Assembly (NCBI GenBank): GCA_001970955.1
Contig: MPUH01000036.1
Location: 1-64,000, forward strand
Direction: 5' to 3'
DNA from: Stentor coeruleus
Lineage: Eukaryota; Ciliophora; Heterotrichea; Heterotrichida; Stentoridae
Length of the DNA stretch: 64,000 nucleotides
Part shown: one piece after another, positions 1 through 11,600 of the stretch
How the letters are laid out: each line of letters starts with the position of its first letter
Numbering within the stretch: position 1 is the first letter of the stretch
Notes under the pieces: generated by a model
Seen by the model: only the letters and a program-made list of their open reading frames with translations
Told to the model about the DNA's origin: nothing
Databases searched by the model: none
Program-made: the position numbers and the translations under genes

Positions 1-24
1 GTATATTTGGCTTATAACTCAAAC

Positions 25-420
25 TTGACTTTAGGGACAAGGCTGAGTTTCCAAATGAAATTAGTATCAAACTTCATAGAATACTGTAAATTCTTAAGAA
101 ATCAAAGCACGAAATAAAAACATCCTTACTGCCATTATTGGGCAGAAATGAAAAAACTTTATTGCAATGCAAAACTTAAAGATATGGAATAGAAAAAAAC
201 TTGAAAATATGCGAATAAAATAACTAAATCTTTTTCATTAATACATATTACTTTATAAGATAAAGAATTTTAAAAAACACTTTGAGAAAAACACGAAATA
301 ATAAAGGCTGATAGAGAAATAAAAAACTTCATTAGGAAAATATACTATAAAAGAAAGATTAGCAAGCGCTGGACAGTAGTCAAGCGATATTTCCTAACTA
401 ACACAATAATAATTAACTAA
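25..420 (+). repeat. Relic dispersed repeat, copy 1
   Basis: This AT-rich stretch aligns, with substitutions and small gaps, to 30870-31320, and its last 40 bases align to 58387-58425. Shared blocks include the neighbourhood of 90-110, 155-235 and 280-350. The last part keeps an open frame (about 312-420) with a lysine/arginine-rich end, containing EIKNFIRKIYY and later VVKRYFLTNT, which recurs in the other copies. It is therefore probably the decayed remains of a repeated coding element rather than simple low-complexity DNA. The family was not recognised. Its frame ends at 418-420, overlapping the 3' end of the convergent p62 gene. Confidence 0.55.
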
Positions 421-1792
421 AATTACTTTGTTGCTGTTGTAGCCTATCTGCTGCTACTGCAATCATCATCTCAATACTGGCAACTGAGTCATAATGATCG
501 CATTTGGTTCTCATTTCATTGTAAACTTTATTTGCAATGTTTAAAAGCACTTCAAGTCTTTCAATACGTTCTTTTTGCAGAGGAAATTCGGCGTAAAAAT
601 ACTTCAATACTTGATAAATTTTCATCGCATATTTGCACGCTTCTGAATTTTCTTCATTTTCTTCAGCTCTCGATAAATAAATTTGCTGAAAGATTTGTCT
701 TATTGTTTCAATAGCCTCAGCTGAGTTTAGAAAAACTTGGTTAGAATTTGCATTTTTAAAACAATTAGATATAAATTCGCCCCAGCCATCATTTGAATTT
801 ATATCTTGAGTCATTAGAGTATTTTTTTCAGCAGACTGTATATATTGAAAAGAAGGAATTTGTGGTGTTGCAGTAAGCACTGGTTTGGCTGTATTACTTA
901 TAACATAAAAAGAATGATTATTTGTTTGCTGAGTAATCTGACTGAAGTTTTGACCTGGTTTCATTTGTGGTCGACATATTCCATAGCTTGAATCTAATTC
1001 TTCACATATCTCAATTGAATAATCATGATGAGTTAATTCACCAGTCAATTCTAAAGCATCTGACATAGCTCCACCCAATAACAACTGATGTTCCCAGAAA
1101 TTCCTCCAAAATTCAATTTCTTTTTTTCTATGAGGAACTGAATGATAGTAGCTTTTCTTTACTGCTGGCAACTGTCGAAAAATATCTTCTTTATACTTTG
1201 CTAGCATATCTACCATGACAGTATTGTTAGAAACAAATCGATGAGGAATTCTTACTATTGCAGTAAGCTTTCCAGGGTTTTGTGAATTATTCATAATATC
1301 TTTAAGGTACTCTTTATATTCATCACTTGTTTTCCAAAAATGATCTTCACTCATTTTCCCTGTCCTAACCAACTCTGTATGTATAGCTAAAAGTTCAGGA
1401 TTTTTTTCAAGAATGCTGATTTTCATTTGAGATTCTGCTGAGAGAAAGTGAAAATCATCATGCTTCTGTGGTCGATTCATAAATGTTGTTATGTTGTCCT
1501 TACAAAATTGAGAATCTTCAGTGTGTGTCTCAGAAAAAAAGACGAATACTAATTCTGTCCTGCCTCTCCTTCTGAAATCTTTGTGCTCAATTTTCAGCAT
1601 AGACTGACGAGCATCAAGGTTTTCCACTGTTTCCACTTTTCGGATGTGATTATAATAGAGCTCAACGTCAGGATTGTCTGAACCATCAGCGATCCAAAAA
1701 AGCCTAAAATTTGTTAGACCAAGTATACCTCTTTTGTTGAAATGCTTTGTTTCTTTTCTTATCCTATACTGCTCATTTGGTATTAGTGACAT
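413..1792 (-). CDS. GTF2H1: TFIIH core subunit p62 (Tfb1/GTF2H1)
   Basis: This is the p62 subunit of transcription and DNA-repair factor TFIIH, a nuclear complex that opens promoter DNA and acts in nucleotide excision repair. The first ~105 residues match the TFIIH p62 PH-like domain (for example FNKRGILGLTNFRLFWI). They are followed by two BSD domains, near residues 125-165 (ending in the HFWKTSDEY type motif) and 185-240 (KKEIEFWRNFWEHQLL). The C-terminal ~200 residues are helical and poorly conserved, as is usual. At 459 residues it is a little shorter than the human protein (548). The start MSLIPNEQYRIRK fits the family. No intron is needed. It converges with a relic repeat at its 3' end. 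Confidence 0.88.
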   Translation of the reverse strand: MSLIPNEQYRIRKETKHFNKRGILGLTNFRLFWIADGSDNPDVELYYNHIRKVETVENLDARQSMLKIEHKDFRRRGRTELVFVFFSETHTEDSQFCKDNITTFMNRPQKHDDFHFLSAESQMKISILEKNPELLAIHTELVRTGKMSEDHFWKTSDEYKEYLKDIMNNSQNPGKLTAIVRIPHRFVSNNTVMVDMLAKYKEDIFRQLPAVKKSYYHSVPHRKKEIEFWRNFWEHQLLLGGAMSDALELTGELTHHDYSIEICEELDSSYGICRPQMKPGQNFSQITQQTNNHSFYVISNTAKPVLTATPQIPSFQYIQSAEKNTLMTQDINSNDGWGEFISNCFKNANSNQVFLNSAEAIETIRQIFQQIYLSRAEENEENSEACKYAMKIYQVLKYFYAEFPLQKERIERLEVLLNIANKVYNEMRTKCDHYDSVASIEMMIAVAADRLQQQQSNFS

Positions 1793-2943
1793 TATAAATA
1801 CTTAAATCTATTTACCTAGCACTCTTGCATTAAGATTAAATAGCCAATATCTCTCTTGTTTGCATGTATTATCCTCTCTTATAGAATCAAATGCTCAGCT
1901 TGTTACGAATACCATAAGAATTTCAAAATGTGGTTAAGCAAACTAGATTCTTTAAGAAGAATAAGGTGAACACAAGATTTGCATCTTGACACTAAAGAAA
2001 AGGAATAGCAAAGACCTCTTCAGTGAAGTAAGAGCCATATAATTAACGACAACGAGTGATTTAAAATACAGAATCAGCCCAAAGAAAGAAATCATAAGAT
2101 CAAAAAGCCTTGATCAGACATGGTTCAAGCCATACCACATAAAATTAACTATTCTCTCAATATCCACCCTTATTCTATGCTCTAAAATCTAATTAGTAGA
2201 AAATGGAATATACTAAAAATTAAATTTTATATCTAATGCGATAGTAACTTTTACTTATGATTAAAGCAATTTCTGATATTCTTGCACTGAGATTTCCATT
2301 ATAGCCTTAAAATCTATTTTAATAACTTCATCTTTTTTAGCTTTAATATAATCTTCAGATCATAAGATGCTAAATCAATTGTATGCATGGGCGGAGAAGC
2401 TCTTCGTTGTTTTCTAAGCTAAAATATTATTTTTCATTACTTCCACTTGATACTCATGTTTTTGTATCAGTAGTTGTGTCTATAGTAAGTACAGCTCCAT
2501 CATCAATGATATCAACTTTGTTGTGTCCTTTATTAGACTAAGTCAATCCTTAAAATTTACAATATAAGCTTATACATATTGATAAATTAATTTATCAACT
2601 CTTAAGGCTAATTAGCAAACAAATAATAAACCATATCTAATTAAATATAGAATTTTTTTTTTAAAAAATCTTAGAGTATTAGCCTCTATTAATTAAATAT
2701 AAATCATATTTCTTTCTTAAATATTTTCTATATAAATACCACTATTTGATAAATCTTAAGACATAAGCTATTACATGCACTATTATAAAATCTAAAATGA
2801 ATAATTAAATTATATAAATATGATTCAGTATTGGCTAAAATTTTATAGTCCCCCTTCTAAACAGTAATTATAGAAGAATAAGAATACCAGGAGAGCCGAT
2901 CGAATCCATACTTTAAAAAAATTCCTTACATATTATAAGAATA
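1793..2943. other. Gene-poor stretch with one coding relic
   Basis: No intact gene is visible. The strand complement of about 2270-2530 holds a decayed coding fragment (listed separately). The rest is AT-rich DNA with poly-A and poly-T tracts. Confidence 0.6.
2270..2530 (-). pseudogene. Decayed coding fragment, unidentified
   Basis: Read on the minus strand, three frames in turn give protein-like text: KVDIIDDGAVLTIDTTTD (about 2518-2465), RRASPPMHTIDLASYD (about 2410-2360) and KAKKDEVIKIDFKAIMEISV (about 2345-2287), ending at a TAA. Stops and frame changes separate them and no 15-nt GT...AG intron explains the changes. It looks like the 3' end of a dead host gene. The family was not recognised. 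Confidence 0.35.
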
Positions 2944-3345
2944 TTATCTAACTAGGTCCTTAAGTATATTCTGATGTCTGGCAATCCAAATCGAAGCAAG
3001 CATGCTGTTGTAATGATAAATAACGCAGATGATAACTTTGATAATTGCTTTCTTCTGATTATTGCTGAACTGAGAGAAAATGTCTTCTGAGTCAATATCA
3101 ACAATTGCTTTAAACTTCCCAGCATCATGAATTATATCAAGCTTATAATTCCAGTTTCTGATTTTCATATATTCGCTTAATAGTTTTTCAGGGTCTGTGA
3201 TATAAAGAAGTTCAGATTCTCTCATAATTAAGTTTGGGACTATCCGGATCCCATCACTATCTTCATGAGGTGAAGAACTTCTTATTCTTTCAGTTCCATT
3301 GCTTGCATAAGTGCTGCGATGATATGATTGGAACGAATTATCCAT
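2944..3345 (-). CDS. Small orphan protein, possibly dsRBD-like
   Basis: A 133-residue protein of unknown function. The first ~35 residues are Ser-rich and probably disordered. Residues ~50-115 read PEKLLSEYMKIRNWNYKLDI, then a beta-rich part (GKFKAIVDIDSED) and a helix with NNQKKAIIKVIICVIYHY. This order (P-x-LLxEY, aromatic, short strands, then KKxAxxKxxxxV helix) recalls a double-stranded-RNA-binding domain, but the fit is weak and the conserved GxGxSKK loop is not clear. The start codon lies directly behind an A/T-rich leader. It could also be a fragment of a larger decayed gene. Confidence 0.45.
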   Translation of the reverse strand: MDNSFQSYHRSTYASNGTERIRSSSPHEDSDGIRIVPNLIMRESELLYITDPEKLLSEYMKIRNWNYKLDIIHDAGKFKAIVDIDSEDIFSQFSNNQKKAIIKVIICVIYHYNSMLASIWIARHQNILKDLVR

Positions 3346-3591
3346 TATAGACCCCCCTTCTATCCAAAGCTCTTATTTCAATATACTTCATATTAAGATA
3401 TAATATCTCAAGTAGATTTTGCTAATGAATATTAGAGTTTAATAAGTATTTCTAACAGCATTTCTTAGCTGACTTTTATTTGAAATAAACCCAATACTAG
3501 CTTAAGAAGTAAATAAAGCTCCGATAGTTTGCATAATATTTCATCACTAATAAATAAATTTTACTATAACTTAGATCTATTTTAGATTATA

Positions 3592-4105
3592 ATGCCGAAC
3601 AAATGCCGTATTTATATTGGAAGACTTAGCAGAAGAACTAGAATTCGAGACTTAGAAAAAGATTTTTCAAGATACGGAAGAATTCGAGATTTAGAAGTCA
3701 AGCACGACTACGCTTTCATTGTAGGTGGTGAAGCAGGAGTACTCAGACCCACGAGACGCTGAAGATGCAATTTATCATATGGACAACAGAGTATACGATG
3801 GGTCTCGTATAATTGTCGAATATGCAGGTTTGCGTCGGGACAAGAGAAAAGGGCCAAAGAGCGATGATGTGTGTTACAATTGCCATCAACCTGGACATTG
3901 GTGATATATAGTTAGGGCAAATGAATGCAAGGAAGAAGATAGTCGAGGCAAGTGCTATAAGTGTGGAGAAGCAGGGCATATAAAAAGAGATTGTAAGGCA
4001 TCAAGATCACGGTCTCCCAGAAACTCTTCGTCAAGTAGTCCAAAAGAAAAAAGAAAAGAAGAAAGCCCGTATAGTGACGCGCCAAAATCTGATGAGCAGT
4101 ATTGA
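3592..4105 (+). CDS. SR-type splicing factor, RRM plus two zinc knuckles
   Basis: Splicing out two tiny introns (3721-3736 and 3901-3915) gives a 160-residue SR protein of the SRSF7/RSZ type, a nuclear pre-mRNA splicing regulator. An N-terminal RRM carries RNP2 (RIYIGRLS) and RNP1 (DYAFIEYS, whose codons straddle the first intron). Two CCHC zinc knuckles follow: [14 protein letters not shown], formed across the second intron, and [15 protein letters not shown] short Ser/Arg/Lys tail ends at a TGA. Without splicing the frame is broken twice, so both introns are well supported by the family alignment. The start codon is the first ATG of the frame. The gene lies just upstream of a piggyBac relic. 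Confidence 0.9.
3721..3736 (+). other. 16-nt intron
   Basis: GTAGGTGGTGAAGCAG. Its removal joins ATT to GAG and restores the RNP1 motif of the SR protein ([16 protein letters not shown]). Confidence 0.88.
3901..3915 (+). other. 15-nt intron
   Basis: GTGATATATAGTTAG. It contains an in-frame TGA. Its removal rebuilds the codon TGG and the first zinc knuckle (C-x2-C-x4-H-x4-C). Confidence 0.9.
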
Positions 4106-4309
4106 ATATATAGTCATCAAGAATATGAGATTTAGTTTTAGTTAAGGTCTTATTGATTTTTGAATTCTTCTTTATAAATTAATAATTTTGAATTTTAAAT
4201 GATTAATTCTTCATAGGTCAGATAATATCTTTGGAGGTTATAGCTCTAATTGGCCTTAGAGTTTCTTCCTTTATTTTTATTTTATAATAATAGATTTTAC
4301 CTAATCAAG

Positions 4310-5155
4310 AAAACATCATGAATCTGTCAAAAACTTGCAGAATTCTTGGGATATTGCTGCTTGTGAACTATGCGAAAAATGGAAATCGATACTGATGTAG
4401 GTCACGGAGATCTTTCAACTTTTATTATCAGAAGAAATGCCAGAAAATATCGTAAACTATACGAATTTAACATTTTAAAGAAAAAGCAATAAAGGAAACC
4501 TAAAAGGACAAGATTTAGCATGGTATCTATTGACTACAAAGGAATTAGTGAAGTGTGTTGGGATCATAATTATAATAGGAATCATCAAATTACCAGACTA
4601 TAGTTATCATTGGAAGACAAATGCTCCATTTACAAAAAATCTTATAAGAAAGCACTATGAGTATCAATAATCTCAAGCAATTAGAATATTTTTAGCAACT
4701 GGAGTAGCATCTAATGAAGATAAGTTGTCAAGAATAAGCAGTTTATCTGAAAATTTTAGTTAGCGTCTATGGACTATTATTTGCCAAGCAAGCAGATATC
4801 AATTGATGAATCTATGATTGGATTCACTGGAAGGAATGAGTTAAAGTAGTATATGCCTATGAAGTCAACTAAGTGGGATTTAAGACATTCTTATTATACG
4901 AATCGACGACTAGGTACTGTCTAAAGCATAAGATTTTTTTCAGGATCAGGTCAGGAAGAATTTAAAACTAGGAGTTTGTGCAATAATTATTCATCTCTTC
5001 CTACTTTTATGGGCTTCAAGGATAAAGGTATATTTGCAATAGGCACAATAAGAAGGGACTGCCTGATTTAGGAAAATATAAAAAAGCAATCAGCAAGGCA
5101 ATAAACAGGAGTTTTTTATGAAGTTAATATCTTAATAAATTTTTAGGAGTCTCAC
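4310..5155 (+). mobile_element. piggyBac-family transposase relic
   Basis: Translation shows piggyBac transposase blocks in order: WYLLTTKELVKCVGI and GIIKLPDYSYHWKTN (about 4519-4625), DKLSRISSLSENFS (about 4720-4761), then one frame later PSKQISIDESMIGFTGR (about 4787-4837), YMPMKSTKWD (about 4852-4881) and NYSSLPTFMGF...GIFAIGTIRR (about 4984-5058). The aspartate in SIDES is a catalytic DDD position. From about 4436 on, the reading has one frame change and seven in-frame stops before the last TAG, all TAA or TAG and none TGA. At least two sit where the family has glutamine. The upstream part (4318-4435) is more decayed. No terminal inverted repeats were found, although TTAA sites are common. 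Confidence 0.75.
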
Positions 5156-5627
5156 AATTTTTTTTTAGTTTTATTTATAATAATGCATTCTAATACCCCT
5201 TTTGAAGAAGCTAATTCAATTCATTATTTTAAATTAATATCTTCTTGATTTTTTAATATTTTTTTTAATCAAGTCCTTGAAAATAAGATGAAACCCTTTC
5301 ATCTGATTACTAATTCTATAAGAGATTGCTTTTAGTAACTTTAAATTTTATACAATGTGGATTAGCATTCAATCATGCTAAACCCTTGACTTTTTCTATA
5401 AATTTTAAAATATACTAGAGAGAGTAATGTGTGAAATAATTTCCAATATAAATGATCATGCATCTCTTGTAAATTAAGCATCTGCCCTTTCATTTATAGC
5501 CTATCTTACTGTAATATATTAAACTTTCTAACTTATTTTTTTATTCTTTAAATATAAATAGATAGACCTACATAATGCTGATTAAAGTTTAATATTCACT
5601 TAGTATATTTCTCTTAGATATAATAAT
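5156..5627. other. Intergenic DNA upstream of the giant gene
   Basis: AT-rich, with long T tracts. Nothing recognisable was seen. The last ~100 bases form the likely leader and promoter region of the giant repeat gene. Confidence 0.5.
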
Positions 5628-8600
5628 ATGGATAGCTCGAACCTTCCAATCTTACTTGAGGACGTTCTCTCAGGAAAGCCTGAAGATTCTCAAAATTATA
5701 ATCAATCAGCTCAAAAGCTGCACATCATGCTCAAAACAGCCAGCCCATCATTATTACAAGGTGCAGCCTACATAGCAGCAGAGCTATCACATAAAGGTAG
5801 AGTGTCCTATCCAGATTTCAAAATATTTTCAGACTATATTTCAAAAATTAAACAAAGATCACAACCTCCTGACCTGCGTCATTTGCCTATAGTCAACTCT
5901 GGCTTGAAAGTTGCAGCAATTTGTCATGCTTTGCATAAAATCCAACTGAAATCTCAAACCCTGAAGCATAATGCTTTTATAAGTTTGCTGATTGCAAAGC
6001 ACAGATATATTAGTGAATTGCAAGTAAAGCGCCTACAATGTGCTAATTTAATATCTAATATTAAGATCAATCTTGGAATCAGTATGCTAAAAACTGTGTC
6101 AAAATGGAAAGAATATGAAGAATTGCCTGCTCGACCGAAACTTGAAAAAAAAACAACATTGACGATGCATCAGAAAAGAAGTAAGTCTTTTAGAGTGATA
6201 AAAAACCTATTAATGAGTAGCCCAATGGCATTTGAGCAACAAGCATTGTGGAGATGGAGGCTAGTGAATCAAGAAATTAGGCATTGGGAAGAGCGGATAC
6301 AGCATGCAACTGAACAGTCTAATTATCTTCGTTTAAGAATGATAAAAAAAGCCGCGTATATTCGTTTAAAAAACAATGCTATTCCAATGTGGCTAATGAA
6401 GAAAGCTTTATTTGAGAGATTTTTGAGAAAAACTGAGCTGAGGTACTTTTATGTTAAGAAGATTAAATTTTCAAACATGAAGAATTATGATATGTATGAA
6501 ATGTATGAAGAGGAGGAAGAAGAAGAGTATATGAAGAAAATTATTAAAGTTATTAAAAAAAGGCCTATGTCTATTGCTGTGCCTTTGTCTTCGAATAGCA
6601 TCTTATTATTGAAGGTCTTTAAGAGAGCGAATATGAGAAACTTTTATGCTCTAAGGCTTCTTTTGGCCAAGTGGAAAACCCCAGAAAAAGAAAAAACTTC
6701 TACGAAAATCAAAAAGCCTGAACACACGCAAGCGGTTAGATCAGGCAAACCTTCAGGAAAATTCGTTCCAAGAATACCAGAGAATGAAAAAACACTAAAA
6801 TCTCTTATAAACCGTATCACTAAAAATTGTATGACAAGCGCAGATGCACCAGCAAAAGTAACTCAGCTTCTCCAAGAGCCAGAATTGCCTGATGAAGACC
6901 AGGAGAAACTGAGTAAAATTGTGAATTTTATGGCCAATTTTACAAAGGAACGAAAGCAAATGGGTGAGAAACTTATAAATTATTGGCAAGGGAGAAACCT
7001 CTTAGCCCTTAACAAAGCTAAAAAATACAGCCAAGGTCTTGAAAGATTAACCAGACTAATTCGAACACCTTATATAAAAATTCTGTTAACTTTGCCAGAA
7101 TGCTTAGTTATGATCAAAGAAGAGCGAACATATGAAGAAACTATTGAAATGCGAACAAATATTATCCAAGACATAGACATAGACATATTCAAAAATTTGG
7201 CTAAAAATGCTATAAATTTTTCCATAGGCAAAACACTCAGTATTTTGAAGTGGAAAGGAAAAGTCTTCAGTCATCTTTCAGGACGTAAGACCCCAGGAAC
7301 TGAAGTTCGAGATTTCACTCGGGCTATTTTAAGTTCTGTGTTCAAAGTTAGTAAGTCCAGACTTAGAGAAAGTTTTAAAGTTTGGACAACTAAAAACGAA
7401 ATTCAAAAGCAATGTGAACTAACTAAAAAACTCGGATATTTTGCTGGAATTCTTAACTCGGCTCTAATGAGAAACGTGAAGTCTTGCTTGCAAATGCCTA
7501 AATCATGTAAGACTAATGACGAAATCCTTTCAAATGCGATTGTAGCTTTATGTAAGAACCTTCTCTGGACCAGAACTCGAGTTTTCCATATTTGGACACG
7601 ATTTATGTCTAAGAGTGTATTGATATCATCTATGAACAACACAATATCAGAAAACAAGAACTACAAAGATAAAATGTCAGAATATTTACTGAGAAACTTA
7701 TCTAAATATCCTAAAATGGTACTTTTATGCTTCTTTTCTCGTTGGCGTGAAGTTAGAAAAAATAACTCCAGACAGTTGTTCACTATGATTTCAGTTCTTC
7801 AAAGAATTTTTGCATCTAAAGCTAAACGTGTCTTTAATCCTCCCAGAATCATCAAAGATGCTGACCAAATTATGAGAAGGACCATTCGTAAATTGACTAG
7901 TGTTAAGGACTGGGCCTTACGTGTTTACATGCTCAGATGGAAATATTTCAGAATGATTGAAAAAAGTCAACAATCTCGAAAATCAGTGCTCAAAGTGTTG
8001 TACTTGCTTGCAAATCCAACAAAACAACCATTTTTGCAATGGAAACAAAAAACTAGTACTCTCAGATATATTCATAGATCCAATGGTACGTCAAGAATTG
8101 TCCAGGCTCTTAGCAAAGTGTTCAGAAATAGGTACAAGATTTTATTGTTCCGGTCTTTAATTACAAAAAAGCGTTTAACTTTGCTTAGGAATATATGGCG
8201 AGAGTATAATAAAAAATATATAGAAACTGTAAGAATTGGATGGATGTCGTGGAAATTCTTAGCTGGGACAAAAGATGCTGTGTATTACAACACAAGCAAG
8301 CATTCTCATGTAATTGATATGGTCCATAGACTTAGTCAACGTCTAAATGAAAGCTTTCAGCTATGGAAAAACTATACTTATAGTTGTAAAACACTGATAA
8401 TTCTTGATAATTATCGCATATCGAAGCTACAACTTTATTTCACAAGGGCTATCAAAGCACGTTTTATATTCCTAATTAGAGCCATATCTCCTGGAGGAAG
8501 GACTAAAAACATTCTCAAAATGCTTTTCAAGAGTTTCGAGCATAAAATTAAAGATTCATTTATTAAATGGAAAAATTGTTTCAAATCATCTGGCAAAAAA

Positions 8601-11600
8601 CAAATTCTAAGTGCAATGAAATATTCTAGACTCAAGGATATCATGGCTCTCATTTCAAAAGATGGTCTAAATGCAGCAAGATTAAGAATTCTTGGTCATG
8701 GAAGTAGAGTTAAAGGTTCAGTAGTATGCATAATTGAAAGACTTAAGTTTAGACCTAAGCATGCTTTTAACATGTGGAAGAAATTTGCCGGAGAAGTGAA
8801 TACTAAAAAAGTACTTTCAATGGCGAGAACAGTTAATCTAAAGAAAGTTATGTTGAAAATACTTCTTAGAAGACTTGATGATACTAAATTGAGAATTTAT
8901 GGAGGAGGTGAAAAAGTCAAAGGAGCAGTGAAGAATATAGTTGTGGTGTTAAAGAAAAAATCAAAGATAACATTTACAAAATGGACTAAATATGTTACTC
9001 TTGTTAAAACAAAGCAAATTATGGATAATTCTAATAGTTCAAAACTTAAAGTATCACTTGGCAAAGTTATTAGAAGAACACTAAAAGATGCATACACAAG
9101 AGTATTGGGAAATGGCAGCAAAACAAAAGGTGCAGTTAGAAGCATCTTACTAGCAGTTGCTAAAAAACCTAAAAATGCTCTAAGAAAATGGCTAAAATTC
9201 GCAGGTAATTGCGAAACTAAAAATCTTATGGATGGAATCAAGTCCTTTAATTTCCGCAATGCCTTAAGCAAAATACCAAAAAGAACATTAAAAGATGCTG
9301 TTCAAAGGTTATTAGGTCCTGGATTCAGAGTCAAATTTGCAATCAAAACTTTCTTATCTGCAGCAGAGAAAAAGAGTAAGCAGAGTTTTACTATATGGAA
9401 AAAGGTAATTGAAGACTCTAAGAGGAAAAAACTTAAAGATAATGTGACTCAAAATAAACTTTATATTGCTCTAGCCAGAGTTCCTAGAAGAGTAATAGCT
9501 GCTGCTTTTAATAATATTATTGGTAGAAAAAAAGATGCTCCTGCAAATAATCGAGGTCAATCACTTAAATTGCTACTTTCACCATTAGGAAGAAAACAGT
9601 TAAGAACTAGCATGGATAGGTTCTTAGGACAAAATGATAAAGCTAGAAGATTGCTTTCAAAAATATTCTTTGTTTTTACTAAAAAGACAAAAGTGAACTT
9701 TTTATTCTGGGTAAAATATTCAAATATGTGCAAGACTAATGAAATTTTAGATAATGCTAAATCACAAAAATTGATAAATGCTCTTAGTAGAGTTCCTAAG
9801 AAGATATTGAGAAATGCTTTTAATACTATTATTGGTGATGGAAACGCTTCAAAGGGTTTAATTATTAGAGGGCTTTCTAAAATCCTTAGAAGACCGAAAA
9901 TGGCAGTTAGTAAATGGGTTAAGTACTCTGCTGAAATCGACAAAAAGAATATTATGGATAATCTCAAATCTCAAAAGCTTAAAATTGCTATGGAGAATAT
10001 CATAAGAAGAACAACAAGAGATGCTGAAAAAAGAATTATTGGTGGAGGAGATAAAATCAAAGGAGTTATCTCTGGAATTCTAGATAAAATAAAAAAACTT
10101 CCGAGAAACGCCTTACATAAACTTAGAGATCATGCTAAAGACTGTAAAACTAGGAATGCTCTAGATGGCCTAAGAACCCAAAAACTTAAAGAATCTTTTG
10201 GAAGAGTTCCCAGAAGGACTTTAAGGGATGCTGTGCAAAGAATTGTTGGAGATGGAAATAAAGTTAAAGGAGCTATTGCTAGAATTATTAGCAACATTAA
10301 GAGAAAACCAAGAAGAGCACTTATGAAGTGGAATAAGTTCGCTGATGATACTGAAAAGAAAGGTATACTTGATAGTCTTAAATCTCAAAAACTGAAGATT
10401 GCATTAACTGGAATTCCCAAGAGAGTACTTAAAGATGGTTTTCAAAGAATAATAGATAATGGAGATAAAATTAAAGCTGCGCTGAGAAGTATGGAAATAA
10501 AAATAAAAAAGAGAGAAAGATTTGCATTTAACAAATGGGCTAAATTTATTGAAGGTATAAAGAAAAAAGGAATACTTGATAATTTAAAAAGCCAGAAACT
10601 TAAAAGCGCACTTACAAATATTCCTAGAAGAACTTTAAAGGATGCTCATGATAGAATTTATGGAGACGGAAACAAAGTTAAGGGTGCTATTAAGAGTATA
10701 ATCAGTGCTATAAAGCAAAGACCAAGAGAAGTTCTAAGATTGTGGAAAGGATTTGTAGAAGCTTGCAAGCAAAAAGGCATTTTCGATAACTTAAGAAGTC
10801 AAAGACTTGAAATTTCTCTAGACAGAATCCCGCGAAGAAAATTGAAAGATGCAGTTCAAAGAATACTCGGAGATGGAAGCAAGGCCAAAGGAGCAATTAA
10901 AAACATTTTGTCAGCAATTCAAAAAATGCCAAAGAACGCTCTTGAACGGTGGAGAGATTATATTAAAAATATTAAAACTAAAGGAATGCTTGACAACGCC
11001 CGAGCTCACAAATTACAAAATGTTTTTGATCGTATTCCTCGTAGAGTAACGAAGGATGCAGTTGAACGCATGATTGGAGAAGGTAATAAGATTAAAGGAG
11101 CCCTTAAAAGCATAGTAAACTCTTTGAGAAAAGCAACTAAAACTGCATTTGTAAAATGGAGCGACTATATAAAAGATGTAAAAGCTAAGAAACTCTTCGA
11201 CAATATCATTAGCCAGAAACTAAAAATTGCATTATCTAAAATTCCGAATAGAGCATTACGGGATGGATTTGAAAGAATAATTGGTGATGGCAATAAAATA
11301 AAAGGTGCTGTTAATAGTATCCTTCATAACCTCAAAAGACGCCCTAGAAATGCTTTAGAATTATGGAAGAAATTTAATGATGCTTGCAAAAATAAAAATA
11401 TCCTTGATAGTCTTCGAAGCCAAAAGCTGAAAAACGCACTTGTAAAAATTCCAACAAGGTCAACTAAAGACTCTTTCCAAAGAATAGTTGGTGGAGGAAG
11501 CAAAGCAACTGGCGCAATTAAATCAATTTTTATGGCTCTTGATAAATTACCAAAGCGAGCATTCATAATTTGGAAGAATTTCATTGAAAAAACCAAGAGA

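Noticed and set aside
2896-2915. Possible tRNA B-box-like sequence (GATCGAATCC)
   Set aside because: No matching acceptor stem, anticodon loop or A box could be found around it.
3743-3979. Minus-strand open frame over the SR-protein gene
   Set aside because: It is the shadow of the intron-bearing plus-strand gene, which has RRM and zinc-knuckle motifs.
4310-5155. A working piggyBac gene in an altered genetic code
   Set aside because: A frame change is also present, the first part is badly decayed, and host genes use TAA and TAG as stops.
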